DNA from: Neoroseomonas marina
Lineage (GTDB): Bacteria; Pseudomonadota; Alphaproteobacteria; Acetobacterales; Acetobacteraceae
Direction of reading: 5' to 3'
DNA: 64,000 nucleotides
Assembly (NCBI RefSeq): GCF_012927745.1
Contig: NZ_JABBKX010000002.1
Coordinates: 124,001 to 188,000, forward strand
How positions within the stretch are numbered: position 1 is the stretch's first letter; the number at the start of each line of letters is the position of its first letter. Both the position numbers and the translations under genes were made by a program. Of the stretch, positions 46,897 through 54,756 are shown piece after piece. The notes under the pieces are model-generated. The model had not been told where the DNA came from and did no database searches. It worked only from the letters and a program-made list of their open reading frames with translations.

Positions 46897-48105
46897 TTAG
46901 TCGGCCGTCACAGGGCCGAGCGGATGCCAAATGCTTGTCGAAGCCGTCTCGCCCGAACGCGTCATGCGGCCAGCTTTTTCGGCTTCTTTGACCCAGCCAT
47001 TCACAAGGGTGGCGGTCACGTATGGGTGTTGCATCAGCTCCGCTCGAAGGTGGTCCGCGCGACGTGGGATGCCTCCCGATAACCAATCATCAAACTGCGC
47101 CTTGGCTGCAGCGTGAGCAGCATCCTGCCATCGCCTGAAGGCATCGAGTCCCGCGTCCTGCTGACCTTGGAATAGGTCGCCCATCCCAAGTTCCCGCTCC
47201 TGCTTGGCTCGAAAGGAATCCAGGGCGACCTGCTCTTGCACCGCTACGCAACGTTCCTCGCTCCGCCGGAAAACCTCCATCCCAGCAGGATGGCGAGTGC
47301 CGTAAGCGAGGTGGAAGTAAGTGCGGTCCTTGTCGGGGTTTCGGATACGTGTCGAGCCTACGAAGGTGAAGCCGCCGACCTTCTTCAGGCGGCGCAGATA
47401 CAATTCAATTATAGCTTCGTCCCGCGAGCCCAGCCGCCGCAGAGCGTCGGCGAACTCGCCACGCCATTCGCCATCCCCAAAAAGCTCGTCCACACTCTCC
47501 TGAACGATCTCGTTTTCCGCATGCCGCACGAGGCCGTTGGTCATGACATTCACCAAGACCTCGCCCGGGCGATGACGGAGGAGCGGAGCAATGCGGCGCA
47601 GGGCGATCCCCTTCCAGCCGATTGGATCGAGGAATCCGAAGAAGAAGGTGTCACGATTGAGAGTAGCGGCAGCCTGAGGAACGATTTCTTCGAATTCCCC
47701 GTTGAACGCTGTGACGTCGATACGTGGAAACTTCGTGATTTCCTGACAGAGCCGTTCGTAGGAGGCCTTCTTCTTCTCGACGAAGATGGCCCTCATTCGC
47801 GGGAAACGCCCACTTGCGGCCAACCTCTCTCGTACTTCAGTGAGCTGCCGCAGAGCGATGGCGAAGGAAGTGTCCTCGAACGTCTCACCCTGCGCTTGCC
47901 AGGGGCCGGAGAACGCATCGAGGTATAAGAAATCCGAGGGAGCATTCGGGGCCTGAAGCACTTTGAAGGCCAGTTCGGTAAGGTACTGCTTCAGAAGAAC
48001 GTGTTTTGCGAAGTTTTGACCTCGTCCCGCGTAGAGTTCGGGCTTCAGGCCTACTGACGGGTCCTTAGTCTTTCGTTTTGGCGCCCCTTCAGGCTGCGAT
48101 TTCAT
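46897..48105 (-). CDS. tcmP: three-Cys-motif partner protein TcmP
   Basis: 402-residue TcmP-family protein, always or nearly always encoded beside a three-Cys-motif (Gp37/Gp68) protein. It looks like a SAM-type Rossmann enzyme: YLDAFSGPW (61-69) as motif I, the acidic AIFVEK (106-111) at the end of the second strand, and FLDPIGWKG (158-166) at the catalytic position. The C-terminal third is helical, with a winged-helix-like end. The product is biochemically uncharacterised as far as I know. AT-richer than flanking genes, suggesting transfer. Start overlaps the partner gene by 17 bases. Confidence 0.88.
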   Translation of the reverse strand: MKSQPEGAPKRKTKDPSVGLKPELYAGRGQNFAKHVLLKQYLTELAFKVLQAPNAPSDFLYLDAFSGPWQAQGETFEDTSFAIALRQLTEVRERLAASGRFPRMRAIFVEKKKASYERLCQEITKFPRIDVTAFNGEFEEIVPQAAATLNRDTFFFGFLDPIGWKGIALRRIAPLLRHRPGEVLVNVMTNGLVRHAENEIVQESVDELFGDGEWRGEFADALRRLGSRDEAIIELYLRRLKKVGGFTFVGSTRIRNPDKDRTYFHLAYGTRHPAGMEVFRRSEERCVAVQEQVALDSFRAKQERELGMGDLFQGQQDAGLDAFRRWQDAAHAAAKAQFDDWLSGGIPRRADHLRAELMQHPYVTATLVNGWVKEAEKAGRMTRSGETASTSIWHPLGPVTAD

Positions 48106-48829
48106 TGCGTTCTCCCGGAAACTCGTTCCACTCCCTGCCTTTGAGGAGTCGGCCATTAGCCTTAGGCCGTATGCCGCCCCATTGCTTGAAGAAGAATGCC
48201 ACGCTCTGCTCGGCACACTGCTCCTGAACCTCGTCCACCCATTCGGGCAGCATGGGCCGATGGCCGGGGCCTGACTCGCCCCCGACGATGACCCAATCGA
48301 TATTCGAAAGGTCGATCTCGCCCATCGGCCCGATGAGCGGTTCTACCGACAGGAAGCGCACGGCTGCCGCCGTGCGCCTGAGATGCGCGATGCGGCCCTT
48401 CCGAAGTCCATCCTCGACGCTTACCCCCAGCCACACGTTTGCAGGCGGGATGGCTTCCCCGTAGCGCCGACGCGTGAACGTGGCCATGCGGGAACTACGC
48501 TTGGTCAACACTTGGAACACGTGATGGCTAGCCTGCTCCATCACGTCGAAGACGCGACCCACGAACTCGTCCGGTACGCCCTTATGGAACAGGTCGCTCA
48601 TCGAGTTGACGAAGATGCGGCGAGGCGCCTTCCACTTTAGGGGCTGATCCAACCGCTCGGGGCGTAGACGTAGATCGAATCCATGCTCGAAAGGATGCCC
48701 CGGCACGCCACGGAAGCGCTCAGAAAACCGTTCCGCATAGCACCGCAGGCACCCGGGGCTGATCTTGTCGCACCCTGTGACTGGGTTCCAGGTCGCGTCG
48801 GTCCACTCGATTGCAGTTTGCTCAGCCAT
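48089..48829 (-). CDS. three-Cys-motif (phage Gp37/Gp68, DUF5131) family protein
   Basis: 246-residue protein of the Gp37/Gp68 family found in phages and mobile islands. C20-x6-C27-x2-C30 is the name-giving three-Cys motif and resembles an iron-sulfur site of radical-SAM type with altered spacing. Other conserved blocks are FVNSMSDLFH, VLTKRSSRM, VWLGVSVED, FLSVEPLIGPM and DWVIVGGESGPGHRPM. The function is unknown. An alternative ATG six bases upstream is possible. Operonic with tcmP; base composition is lower in GC than the chromosome around it. Confidence 0.88.
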   Translation of the reverse strand: MAEQTAIEWTDATWNPVTGCDKISPGCLRCYAERFSERFRGVPGHPFEHGFDLRLRPERLDQPLKWKAPRRIFVNSMSDLFHKGVPDEFVGRVFDVMEQASHHVFQVLTKRSSRMATFTRRRYGEAIPPANVWLGVSVEDGLRKGRIAHLRRTAAAVRFLSVEPLIGPMGEIDLSNIDWVIVGGESGPGHRPMLPEWVDEVQEQCAEQSVAFFFKQWGGIRPKANGRLLKGREWNEFPGERNEIAA

Positions 48830-48957
48830 GACCATGAACGGATACAGAACAACACGATGCTGTCTCCGGGCCAGCTTGTCCACCAATTCAAGATGCGCCC
48901 AACGCGGGCTCCCTGGCCTCAGGCGTAATGGACCCGCTCATCCCCGCGAAAGGATTG

Positions 48958-48986
48958 TTGACGGAGACGGGAAATTTTCCTATTGC
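48958..48986 (+). promoter_or_regulatory. sigma-70-type promoter before the DUF4096 gene
   Basis: TTGACG (48958-48963) and TATTGC (48981-48986) are exactly 17 bases apart, in an AT-rich stretch (GGAAATTTTCC palindrome in the spacer, 48970-48980). The start codon follows 24 bases after the -10. It is one of the best housekeeping promoter matches in the window. Confidence 0.7.
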
Positions 48987-49010
48987 GCGCTTTTCGGTGA
49001 GTCGCCCCCC

Positions 49011-49592
49011 ATGCCCCTCCCCCGCCCCTACCGCCCCCGCCCCTGGACCCCGCTCACCGACGCCGAGTGGTCCATCCTCAAGCTCTACATCGAAAACACC
49101 GGCCCCGGCCGCCCCCTCCGCGACCCCCGCGGCCGCCTCGATGCCATCTTCCGCATCTGCCTCACCAACATCCCCTGGCGCCACGTCGGCACGGACCATG
49201 GTCCTACGGCCACCATCGCCCGCTGCTTCCGCCGCTGGGCGCATGATGGCCTCTGGTCCACCCTGCTGAAGCAATCCGCCCGCCGCCGCGCACCCCGCCC
49301 GCTCCGCGCCCTCAGGCCCTGGCTCGCCGCCATCTTCCGCCGCTGCCACCGCATCCTCGGCCTCCAGGCGGTCATCCTCGCCCGTCGCCTGCACGTCTCC
49401 CGCGCGCTCCCCGGCCCCTCCTGGTACTTCCCGGACCCGGATTTGTCCGAATCGATCGCGGACATCCAGCAGGACGCGCTCACCCGCCCCGACGACCCCG
49501 ACCTGCCCGAAATCCTCGCCCTCTGCCGCCGCCTGCTCGGCTGGCTGGGCCGCCGCCGGCCCGTCCCGCGCTACCTGGTCCCGGTCGGCTGA
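49011..49592 (+). CDS. stand-alone DUF4096 (IS5-type transposase N-domain) protein
   Basis: 193-residue protein whose first about 75 residues (RPWTPLTDAEWSILKLYI, then RLDAIFRICLTNIPWRHVG) match the DUF4096 helix-turn-helix found at the N terminus of IS4/IS5-family transposases. The rest is Arg/Leu-rich and helical, with no DDE catalytic domain. It ends in a normal stop and has a good promoter, so it may be a domesticated regulator rather than simple wreckage. No terminal inverted repeats or target duplication were found. Confidence 0.75.
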   Translation: MPLPRPYRPRPWTPLTDAEWSILKLYIENTGPGRPLRDPRGRLDAIFRICLTNIPWRHVGTDHGPTATIARCFRRWAHDGLWSTLLKQSARRRAPRPLRALRPWLAAIFRRCHRILGLQAVILARRLHVSRALPGPSWYFPDPDLSESIADIQQDALTRPDDPDLPEILALCRRLLGWLGRRRPVPRYLVPVG

Positions 49593-49699
49593 TGCCCCGC
49601 GCGGCGTCCCCGGCCCCGCCACCCGCCCATCGCCGCCCCGGCGCCCGCCGGCGCGCCGGAACGCTTGCGCCCGCCCCGCACCCCTGCGAATCCCTCCCC

Positions 49700-50140
49700 A
49701 TGACGCCCATCGACCGCGCCCTCCGCGAAGCCCAGGCCGCCGCCGCGCGCGGGGAGGTGCCGGTCGGCGCCGTCGTCACCGACGAAGCCGGCACCCTCCT
49801 CGCCGCCGCGGGAAATGAGGTCGAGGCCCGCTGCGACCCCACCGCCCACGCCGAGATCCTGGCCCTGCGCGAAGCCGCCCACCGCCTGGGCTCCCCCCGC
49901 CTGCCCGGCTGCACGCTCACGGTCACGCTCGAACCCTGCCCGATGTGCGCCCAGGCCGCGTCCTTCTTCCGCGTGAAGCGCATCGTCTTCGGCGCCTACG
50001 ACCCGAAAGGCGGCGGCGTGGACCACGGCGCGAGGATCTTCGCCGCCCCCTCCTGCCACCACGTCCCCGAGGTCATCGGCGGCGTCCGCGAAACCGACTG
50101 CGCGGCCCTGCTGCGCGGCTTCTTCGAAGCCCGGCGTTGA
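49700..50140 (+). CDS. tadA: tRNA adenosine(34) deaminase TadA
   Basis: 146-residue zinc deaminase converting A34 to inosine in tRNA-Arg(ACG). H50 and E52 (HAEILAL) are the zinc ligand and catalytic Glu; C80 and C83 (EPCPMCAQA) complete the site. The tail KRIVFGAYDPKGGGVDHGARIF is TadA-typical, favouring it over guanine or cytosine deaminases. The start codon is placed at MTPIDRALREA, with a CCCTCCCC stretch upstream and no clear Shine-Dalgarno. Confidence 0.93.
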   Translation: MTPIDRALREAQAAAARGEVPVGAVVTDEAGTLLAAAGNEVEARCDPTAHAEILALREAAHRLGSPRLPGCTLTVTLEPCPMCAQAASFFRVKRIVFGAYDPKGGGVDHGARIFAAPSCHHVPEVIGGVRETDCAALLRGFFEARR

Positions 50141-50191
50141 CCATGCCCCCCTTATGCCCATTGATCCCGGCAGCGACGAACGGAGAGCGCG

Positions 50192-50662
50192 ATGCGTGAG
50201 GTGAACGGCAGCGAACTGCTCGGCGGCAGCGACCACGAATTCGTCGTGAACCTCTACACGGTCATCCTCAACCGCTGGCCGGACGAGGACGGCTACCGCC
50301 ACCACCTCCAGAAGATCGAGAACCACCCCGAACGCCGCCGCGAAACCCTCGTCGGCGTCGCCGGCAGCCAGGAAGCCCGCAACCTCGGCGTGGTCCTCCG
50401 CTTCGATTCCGACCCGCCTCCCCCGCCGCCCCCCGCCAAGCCCGCCGCGAACAGCCTCGCCGCCGCCCCGGCCGAACCCGCCCCTGCGACCGACCTGATC
50501 GGCGCCCTGGCGGACCTGCGCGACCGCCTCGGCACCATGTCCCCCGCCGAACTGGCCTCCGCGCAGCGCCTCCTGGCCGAGACCCTCGCCGCCGTCGCCG
50601 CCCACCAGGCCGACCGCGTCGAGGCCCGCCTCGCCCGCCTGGAATCCCGTGTCGGCGGCTGA
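50192..50662 (+). CDS. DUF4214-domain protein
   Basis: 156-residue protein. The N-terminal third (FVVNLYTVILNRWPDEDGY, HHLQKIE, RRETLVGVAGSQE) is the DUF4214 domain, common in surface-layer, polysaccharide and calcium-binding proteins. A Pro-rich linker (70-95) leads to a C-terminal helical region (DLIGALADLRDRLG... to the end) likely to be a coiled coil. No signal peptide. Function unknown; link to the glycan cluster is possible but not supported by position. Confidence 0.82.
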   Translation: MREVNGSELLGGSDHEFVVNLYTVILNRWPDEDGYRHHLQKIENHPERRRETLVGVAGSQEARNLGVVLRFDSDPPPPPPPAKPAANSLAAAPAEPAPATDLIGALADLRDRLGTMSPAELASAQRLLAETLAAVAAHQADRVEARLARLESRVGG

Positions 50663-50809
50663 CCGCCCCCGCCGACCACCAACCCTGCACCAAGGCAGGC
50701 CCGCTACCGCACACCCACCCCGCGCCAGATCGGCCGATTCCGGCCCGCGCCGACGCGCCCCTCGTCCGAGGGCGACGAAGGCGCAGCCTTCGCCCGCGCG
50801 CAAAAACGC

Positions 50810-52393
50810 CTACCGCGCGACGATCCGCCCATCCTCCCGCAGGCTGGCGAACCGCCCCTCCTCGATCGCCTCGGCCACCACCTCGTCGAGGATCGGTCCC
50901 GTGTCATACGGATCGAGCGCCCGGTCGCGGAACATCACGTACCCGTCGCCCCCGCGCCGCATGAAGTCGTTGGTCAGCACCCGGTACACCCGGTTCGGAT
51001 CGAGCGGCACGAACTGCCGCCCCTGCGCCACCTCCGCCTGCCGCACCCGGCTCCCCGCCGGCGCATCCGGTGTCCACACGAAGCGCACCCCCGCGACCTG
51101 CGGGAACCGCCCCGCATCCACCCCCTGCGCCACCCCGTTCTCCAACGCCGCGAGCACATCCGCCCCCCGCAGCCCCATCACCGCGACCGTGTTCCCGAAG
51201 GGCAGCACCGTCAGCACGTCGCCATACGTCACCTGCCCGCCCGGCAACCCCGCCCGCAACCCGCCGCCATTGGTGATGGCGATCTCCGCCCCCGGTATCC
51301 GGGCGAGCATCGCCTCCGTCACCAAATTCCCCAGCGCGCATTCCCCGCGCCGGCACTCGGTGTTGGACATCGCCGCCGGCAGCGTCCCCACCACCCGCCG
51401 CCGCGTTTCGGCGAGTGGCCTGGCGAAGTCCTCGACGATCGCCGCCACCCGCGCATCCTCCGGCACCGCAAGCCCGAGCGGCACCGGCGCACCCGCGTGC
51501 GCCGCGACGCGCCCATCGGCCGCGAGGTCGAGGTCGAGCCGCCCGAGGAACCGCCCGAAGGCCCCCGTCTGCACGATCCGCACCGTGCGGTCGCGCCCTT
51601 CGACCAGCAGCGGCGCCGGCCCCTCCGCCTCCGGCTCGGGCGCGAGCAGCGTGTGCGAATGCCCGCCGACGATGACGTCGACGCCCGCGACCTCGGCCGC
51701 CATGCGCCGATCCGCCCCGATGCCGAGATGCGACAGCAGGATGATCGTCGCCGGTCCGCGGCTGCGGATCTGTGCGACCGCGCGCGCCACCGCCTCGGCA
51801 GGGTCCCCGAAGCGCAGGTTCCGCCCCGGGGAGGAAAGCTGCGGCGTCTCGGGCGTCGTCACCCCGATCACCGCGATGCGCGCCCCGCCCTTCACCGTCT
51901 CCCACCAGGGCCGCAGCTTCCCTTCGAGCTCCGGCTCCGCCCGCGCGTCGATGTTGGCGGCGAGGATCGGGAAGTCCGCCCCCGTCACGAAGCGCGCGAG
52001 ATTCGCCACCCCATTGTCGAACTCGTGGTTGCCGAGCGTCATCGCGTCGCAACCCCAGGCCTTCATCACCGCCAGCTCGGCCGCGCCGCGATGCTGCGTG
52101 TAGAACAGGCTGCCCATGAACTCGTCGCCGGCGTCGATCGCGAGCACCGCGCGCCCGGCGGCCGCGGCCTCGGCCCGCGCCGCACCGATGCCGCCGGCGA
52201 GTCGCGCCGACCCGCCGAGGCATTCCACGTTGGGCCGACACGCCGCCCCGGTCGCACGCGCCACCGGCTCGTGGCGGCTGTGGAAATCGTTCACGTGCAG
52301 CAGCGTGACGGCGCGCGCCGGCTGCGCCGCGGCGGGACGCAGGAAGGGCACGGCGAGGGCGCTGCCGAGGAGAAGACGGCGGGAGACGAGCAT
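50810..52393 (-). CDS. UshA-type 5'-nucleotidase (bifunctional metallophosphatase)
   Basis: 527-residue periplasmic 5'-nucleotidase/2',3'-cyclic phosphodiesterase. A Tat-type leader (SRRLLLGSALAVPFL, ending near AAAQP) is followed by the metallophosphoesterase domain with LLHVNDFHSR, AIDAGDEF, LGNHEFDNG and VGGHSHTLL. The C-terminal nucleotide-binding domain contains ITNGGGLRAGLPGGQVTYGDVLTVLPFGN. It salvages nucleosides or cleaves extracellular nucleotides. The start at MLVSRR is chosen because it begins the leader. Confidence 0.92.
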   Translation of the reverse strand: MLVSRRLLLGSALAVPFLRPAAAQPARAVTLLHVNDFHSRHEPVARATGAACRPNVECLGGSARLAGGIGAARAEAAAAGRAVLAIDAGDEFMGSLFYTQHRGAAELAVMKAWGCDAMTLGNHEFDNGVANLARFVTGADFPILAANIDARAEPELEGKLRPWWETVKGGARIAVIGVTTPETPQLSSPGRNLRFGDPAEAVARAVAQIRSRGPATIILLSHLGIGADRRMAAEVAGVDVIVGGHSHTLLAPEPEAEGPAPLLVEGRDRTVRIVQTGAFGRFLGRLDLDLAADGRVAAHAGAPVPLGLAVPEDARVAAIVEDFARPLAETRRRVVGTLPAAMSNTECRRGECALGNLVTEAMLARIPGAEIAITNGGGLRAGLPGGQVTYGDVLTVLPFGNTVAVMGLRGADVLAALENGVAQGVDAGRFPQVAGVRFVWTPDAPAGSRVRQAEVAQGRQFVPLDPNRVYRVLTNDFMRRGGDGYVMFRDRALDPYDTGPILDEVVAEAIEEGRFASLREDGRIVAR

Positions 52394-52523
52394 CGGGTCG
52401 GCCTTGGTCGGAGGGTTGCCGCAATCCTGCCGCGACGCGCGGCGATTGTCCCTTGCCGCATGCGGCGTGCGGGTCCAAACCGGGCTCGTTCGAGTTTCCC
52501 ACCGCAACCGGGATCGGGGCGCG

Positions 52524-53438
52524 ATGCAGGTCTACCTGCCCATCGCAGAGATGAGTGTCGATGCCCTGCTGCTGCTCGGCATCGGCTTTGGCGTGGGCTG
52601 GCTCTCGGGGCTGTTCGGCGTCGGCGGCGGATTCCTGCTGACGCCGATCCTGATCCTCATCGGCATTCCCTCCCCCGTCGCCGTCGCCTCCGGCGCGAAC
52701 CAGACGCTCGGCGCCTCGGTCTCCGGCCTCATCGCGCAGTGGCGGCGCGGCAACGTCGATGCCCGCATGGGCTCGGTGCTGCTGGTCGGCGGTCTCGTCG
52801 GATCGGCACTCGGCGTGCAGCTGTTCGCGCTGCTGCGGCGGCTGGGCCAGGTCGACCTCGCGGTCGCGATCTTCTACGTCGTCGTCCTCGGCACCGTGGG
52901 CATGCTGATGGTGCGCGAGAGCGTGCGCGCCATCTGGCGCCGGCGCCGCTCGGGCGGCGTCGCGACCAAGGCGCACGAGCACACCTGGCTGCACGGGCTG
53001 CCCTTCAAGGTGCGCTTCCGCAAGTCGCGGCTCTACATCTCGGTCGTGCCGCCGCTGCTGGTGGGCTTCGGCATCGGCCTGCTCTCCGCGGTGATGGGCG
53101 TCGGCGGCGGCTTCATGCTGGTGCCGGCGATGATCTACCTGCTCGGCATGCCGACCTCGGTGGTCATCGGCACATCCCTGTTCCAGGTGGTGTTCGTCTC
53201 GGCCAACGTGACGCTGCTGCAGGCCTGGCAGGTGGGCAGCGTCGACATCGTGCTGACGCTGCTGCTGCTCGCCGGCGGGGTCGCCGGGGCTCAGTTCGGC
53301 GCCGCGATGGGCACCAAGCTGCGCGGGGAGGAAACCCGCGCGCTGCTTGGCCTGCTGGTGCTCGCCGTCGCCCTCAGCCTGGGGTGGGACCTGGTGCGGG
53401 TGCCGGAGAGCCTGTTCACCATCGGCCCGGCACGATGA
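52524..53438 (+). CDS. TauE/SafE family sulfite/anion exporter
   Basis: 304-residue eight-helix permease of the TauE/SafE family. Two repeated glycine signatures are visible: GWLSGLFGVGGGFLLTPILI and GLLSAVMGVGGGFMLVPAMIYLLG, each in its half. A basic loop lies between (about 130-165). Members move sulfite or organosulfonates. The stop overlaps the next start (ATGA, 53435-53438), and TIGR02186 proteins are commonly encoded beside such a permease, so the pair may work together. Confidence 0.92.
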   Translation: MQVYLPIAEMSVDALLLLGIGFGVGWLSGLFGVGGGFLLTPILILIGIPSPVAVASGANQTLGASVSGLIAQWRRGNVDARMGSVLLVGGLVGSALGVQLFALLRRLGQVDLAVAIFYVVVLGTVGMLMVRESVRAIWRRRRSGGVATKAHEHTWLHGLPFKVRFRKSRLYISVVPPLLVGFGIGLLSAVMGVGGGFMLVPAMIYLLGMPTSVVIGTSLFQVVFVSANVTLLQAWQVGSVDIVLTLLLLAGGVAGAQFGAAMGTKLRGEETRALLGLLVLAVALSLGWDLVRVPESLFTIGPAR

Positions 53439-54181
53439 GGCGCCTGCTCGCCGCGCTGCTGCTGCTCGCCCTGCCCGCCGCCGCGCAGCAGCCGACCACG
53501 CCGCAGCTCGCCGCGGACCTGTCGACCGACCGGGTCGAGATCTCGACCGGCTTCACCGGCTCCTCCGTCATGGTGTTCGGCGCGACCGAGCGCCTGATCG
53601 GCCCCGAGACCGGCGACGACGTCGTCGTCGTGGCCTGGGGCCCGCCGCAGCCGACGGTCGTGCGCCGGAAGGTCAACGTCCTCGGCTTCTGGGTGAACGG
53701 GCCGGCGGCGACCTTCCCCGAGATCCCGGGCTTCTACGCCATCGCCGCCACCCGGCCGGTCTGGCAGACCCTGCCCGAGGAGGTCCGCCACTCGGCCCGG
53801 CTCGGCCTCGCCTCGCTGCCGCTGCGCGCGACGGGCAGCCAGGGGCCGGCGTTCCGTGCCGCGCTGCTCGACCTCAAGCAGCAGGACGGGCGGTGGCAGG
53901 AATACGCCGCGCCGATCACGGTGGCCGGCGGCCGCCTGTTCAGCGCGCGCATCGCCTTCCCCGACACGGTGCAGACCGGGGCCTACCGCATCGAGGTGCT
54001 GCTGGTGCGTGAGCAGCGGATCGTCGCGCGGCAGGAACTGTTCCTCCGCGTCGAACGCGTCGGCAGCGCCGCGTCCATCGCCCAGGTCGCGCAGGTGCAG
54101 CCCCTGGTCTATGGTGTGGTCTGCATCCTGCTGGCCGCACTCGCCGGCTGGCTGGGCAGCGTCATCTTCCGCAGGAGCTGA
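53435..54181 (+). CDS. TIGR02186 family protein
   Basis: 248-residue secreted, membrane-anchored protein. A signal peptide (LLAALLLLALPAAAQ) is followed by a beta-rich domain (LSTDRVEISTGFTGSSVMVFG, VNVLGFWVN) and a C-terminal membrane helix (about 220-243). This matches TIGR02186, an alphaproteobacterial family of unknown function that accompanies TauE-like permeases. It is the middle gene of the TauE-TIGR02186-USP operon; six bases separate it from the stress protein gene. Confidence 0.87.
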   Translation: MRRLLAALLLLALPAAAQQPTTPQLAADLSTDRVEISTGFTGSSVMVFGATERLIGPETGDDVVVVAWGPPQPTVVRRKVNVLGFWVNGPAATFPEIPGFYAIAATRPVWQTLPEEVRHSARLGLASLPLRATGSQGPAFRAALLDLKQQDGRWQEYAAPITVAGGRLFSARIAFPDTVQTGAYRIEVLLVREQRIVARQELFLRVERVGSAASIAQVAQVQPLVYGVVCILLAALAGWLGSVIFRRS

Positions 54182-54187
54182 GACCCG

Positions 54188-54694
54188 ATGCCCGGAAGCG
54201 AGGAAGCCGCCGCCGCGAAATCGGCCGCCAAGCGGGACCGCATCTTCCTCGTCGTGGTGGACGACAGCGCCGAGCGCGCCGTCGCGCTGCGCTACGCCTG
54301 CCTGCGCGCGCGCAAAGGCGGCGGGCGCGTCGCCCTGCTGCGCGTGCTGGAACCGGTCGGCCTCGTGGAATGGGCCGGCGTCGGCGTGATGATGCAGGAG
54401 GAACGGCGGGAGGAGGCGGAGAAGATGCTCTCGGGCCTCGCCGCCGAGGTGAACGAGATCACCGGCGGCTTCCCGATCCTCATCATCCGCGAAGGCGATC
54501 CGCGCGACGAGCTGCTGAAGCTGCTGGAAGAGGACCCGCGGATTTCCATCCTGGTGCTGGCCATGGCGCCGGGCAGCGGCGGTCCCGGGCCGTTGATCAC
54601 CGCGCTGACCGGCCGTTACGCGAGCCGCCTCACCGTGCCGATGACCCTGGTGCCGGGCACGCTCGAGGAAAAGGAACTTGACCGGATCACCTGA
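54188..54694 (+). CDS. universal stress protein family
   Basis: 168-residue UspA-fold protein. An 17-residue charged leader precedes FLVVVDDSAERAVALRYACLRAR, the first strand-helix of the family. The last segment (LILVL-like ILVLAMAPGSGGPGPLITALT) is the position of the ATP loop GxxGxxxxxxGS, in altered form, so nucleotide binding is uncertain. Operonic with TauE and TIGR02186, as often seen in alphaproteobacteria. Exact role unknown. Confidence 0.88.
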   Translation: MPGSEEAAAAKSAAKRDRIFLVVVDDSAERAVALRYACLRARKGGGRVALLRVLEPVGLVEWAGVGVMMQEERREEAEKMLSGLAAEVNEITGGFPILIIREGDPRDELLKLLEEDPRISILVLAMAPGSGGPGPLITALTGRYASRLTVPMTLVPGTLEEKELDRIT

Positions 54695-54756
54695 CGCTCG
54701 CCCCGCCGGGGGCGGTCAGGTCACCGCGTCATCCTCGACGACGTGACGGCCGGCGA

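Noticed and set aside
49011..49592. A complete IS5-family insertion sequence
   Set aside because: No DDE catalytic domain, terminal inverted repeats or target duplication could be found; kept only as a stand-alone domain gene.
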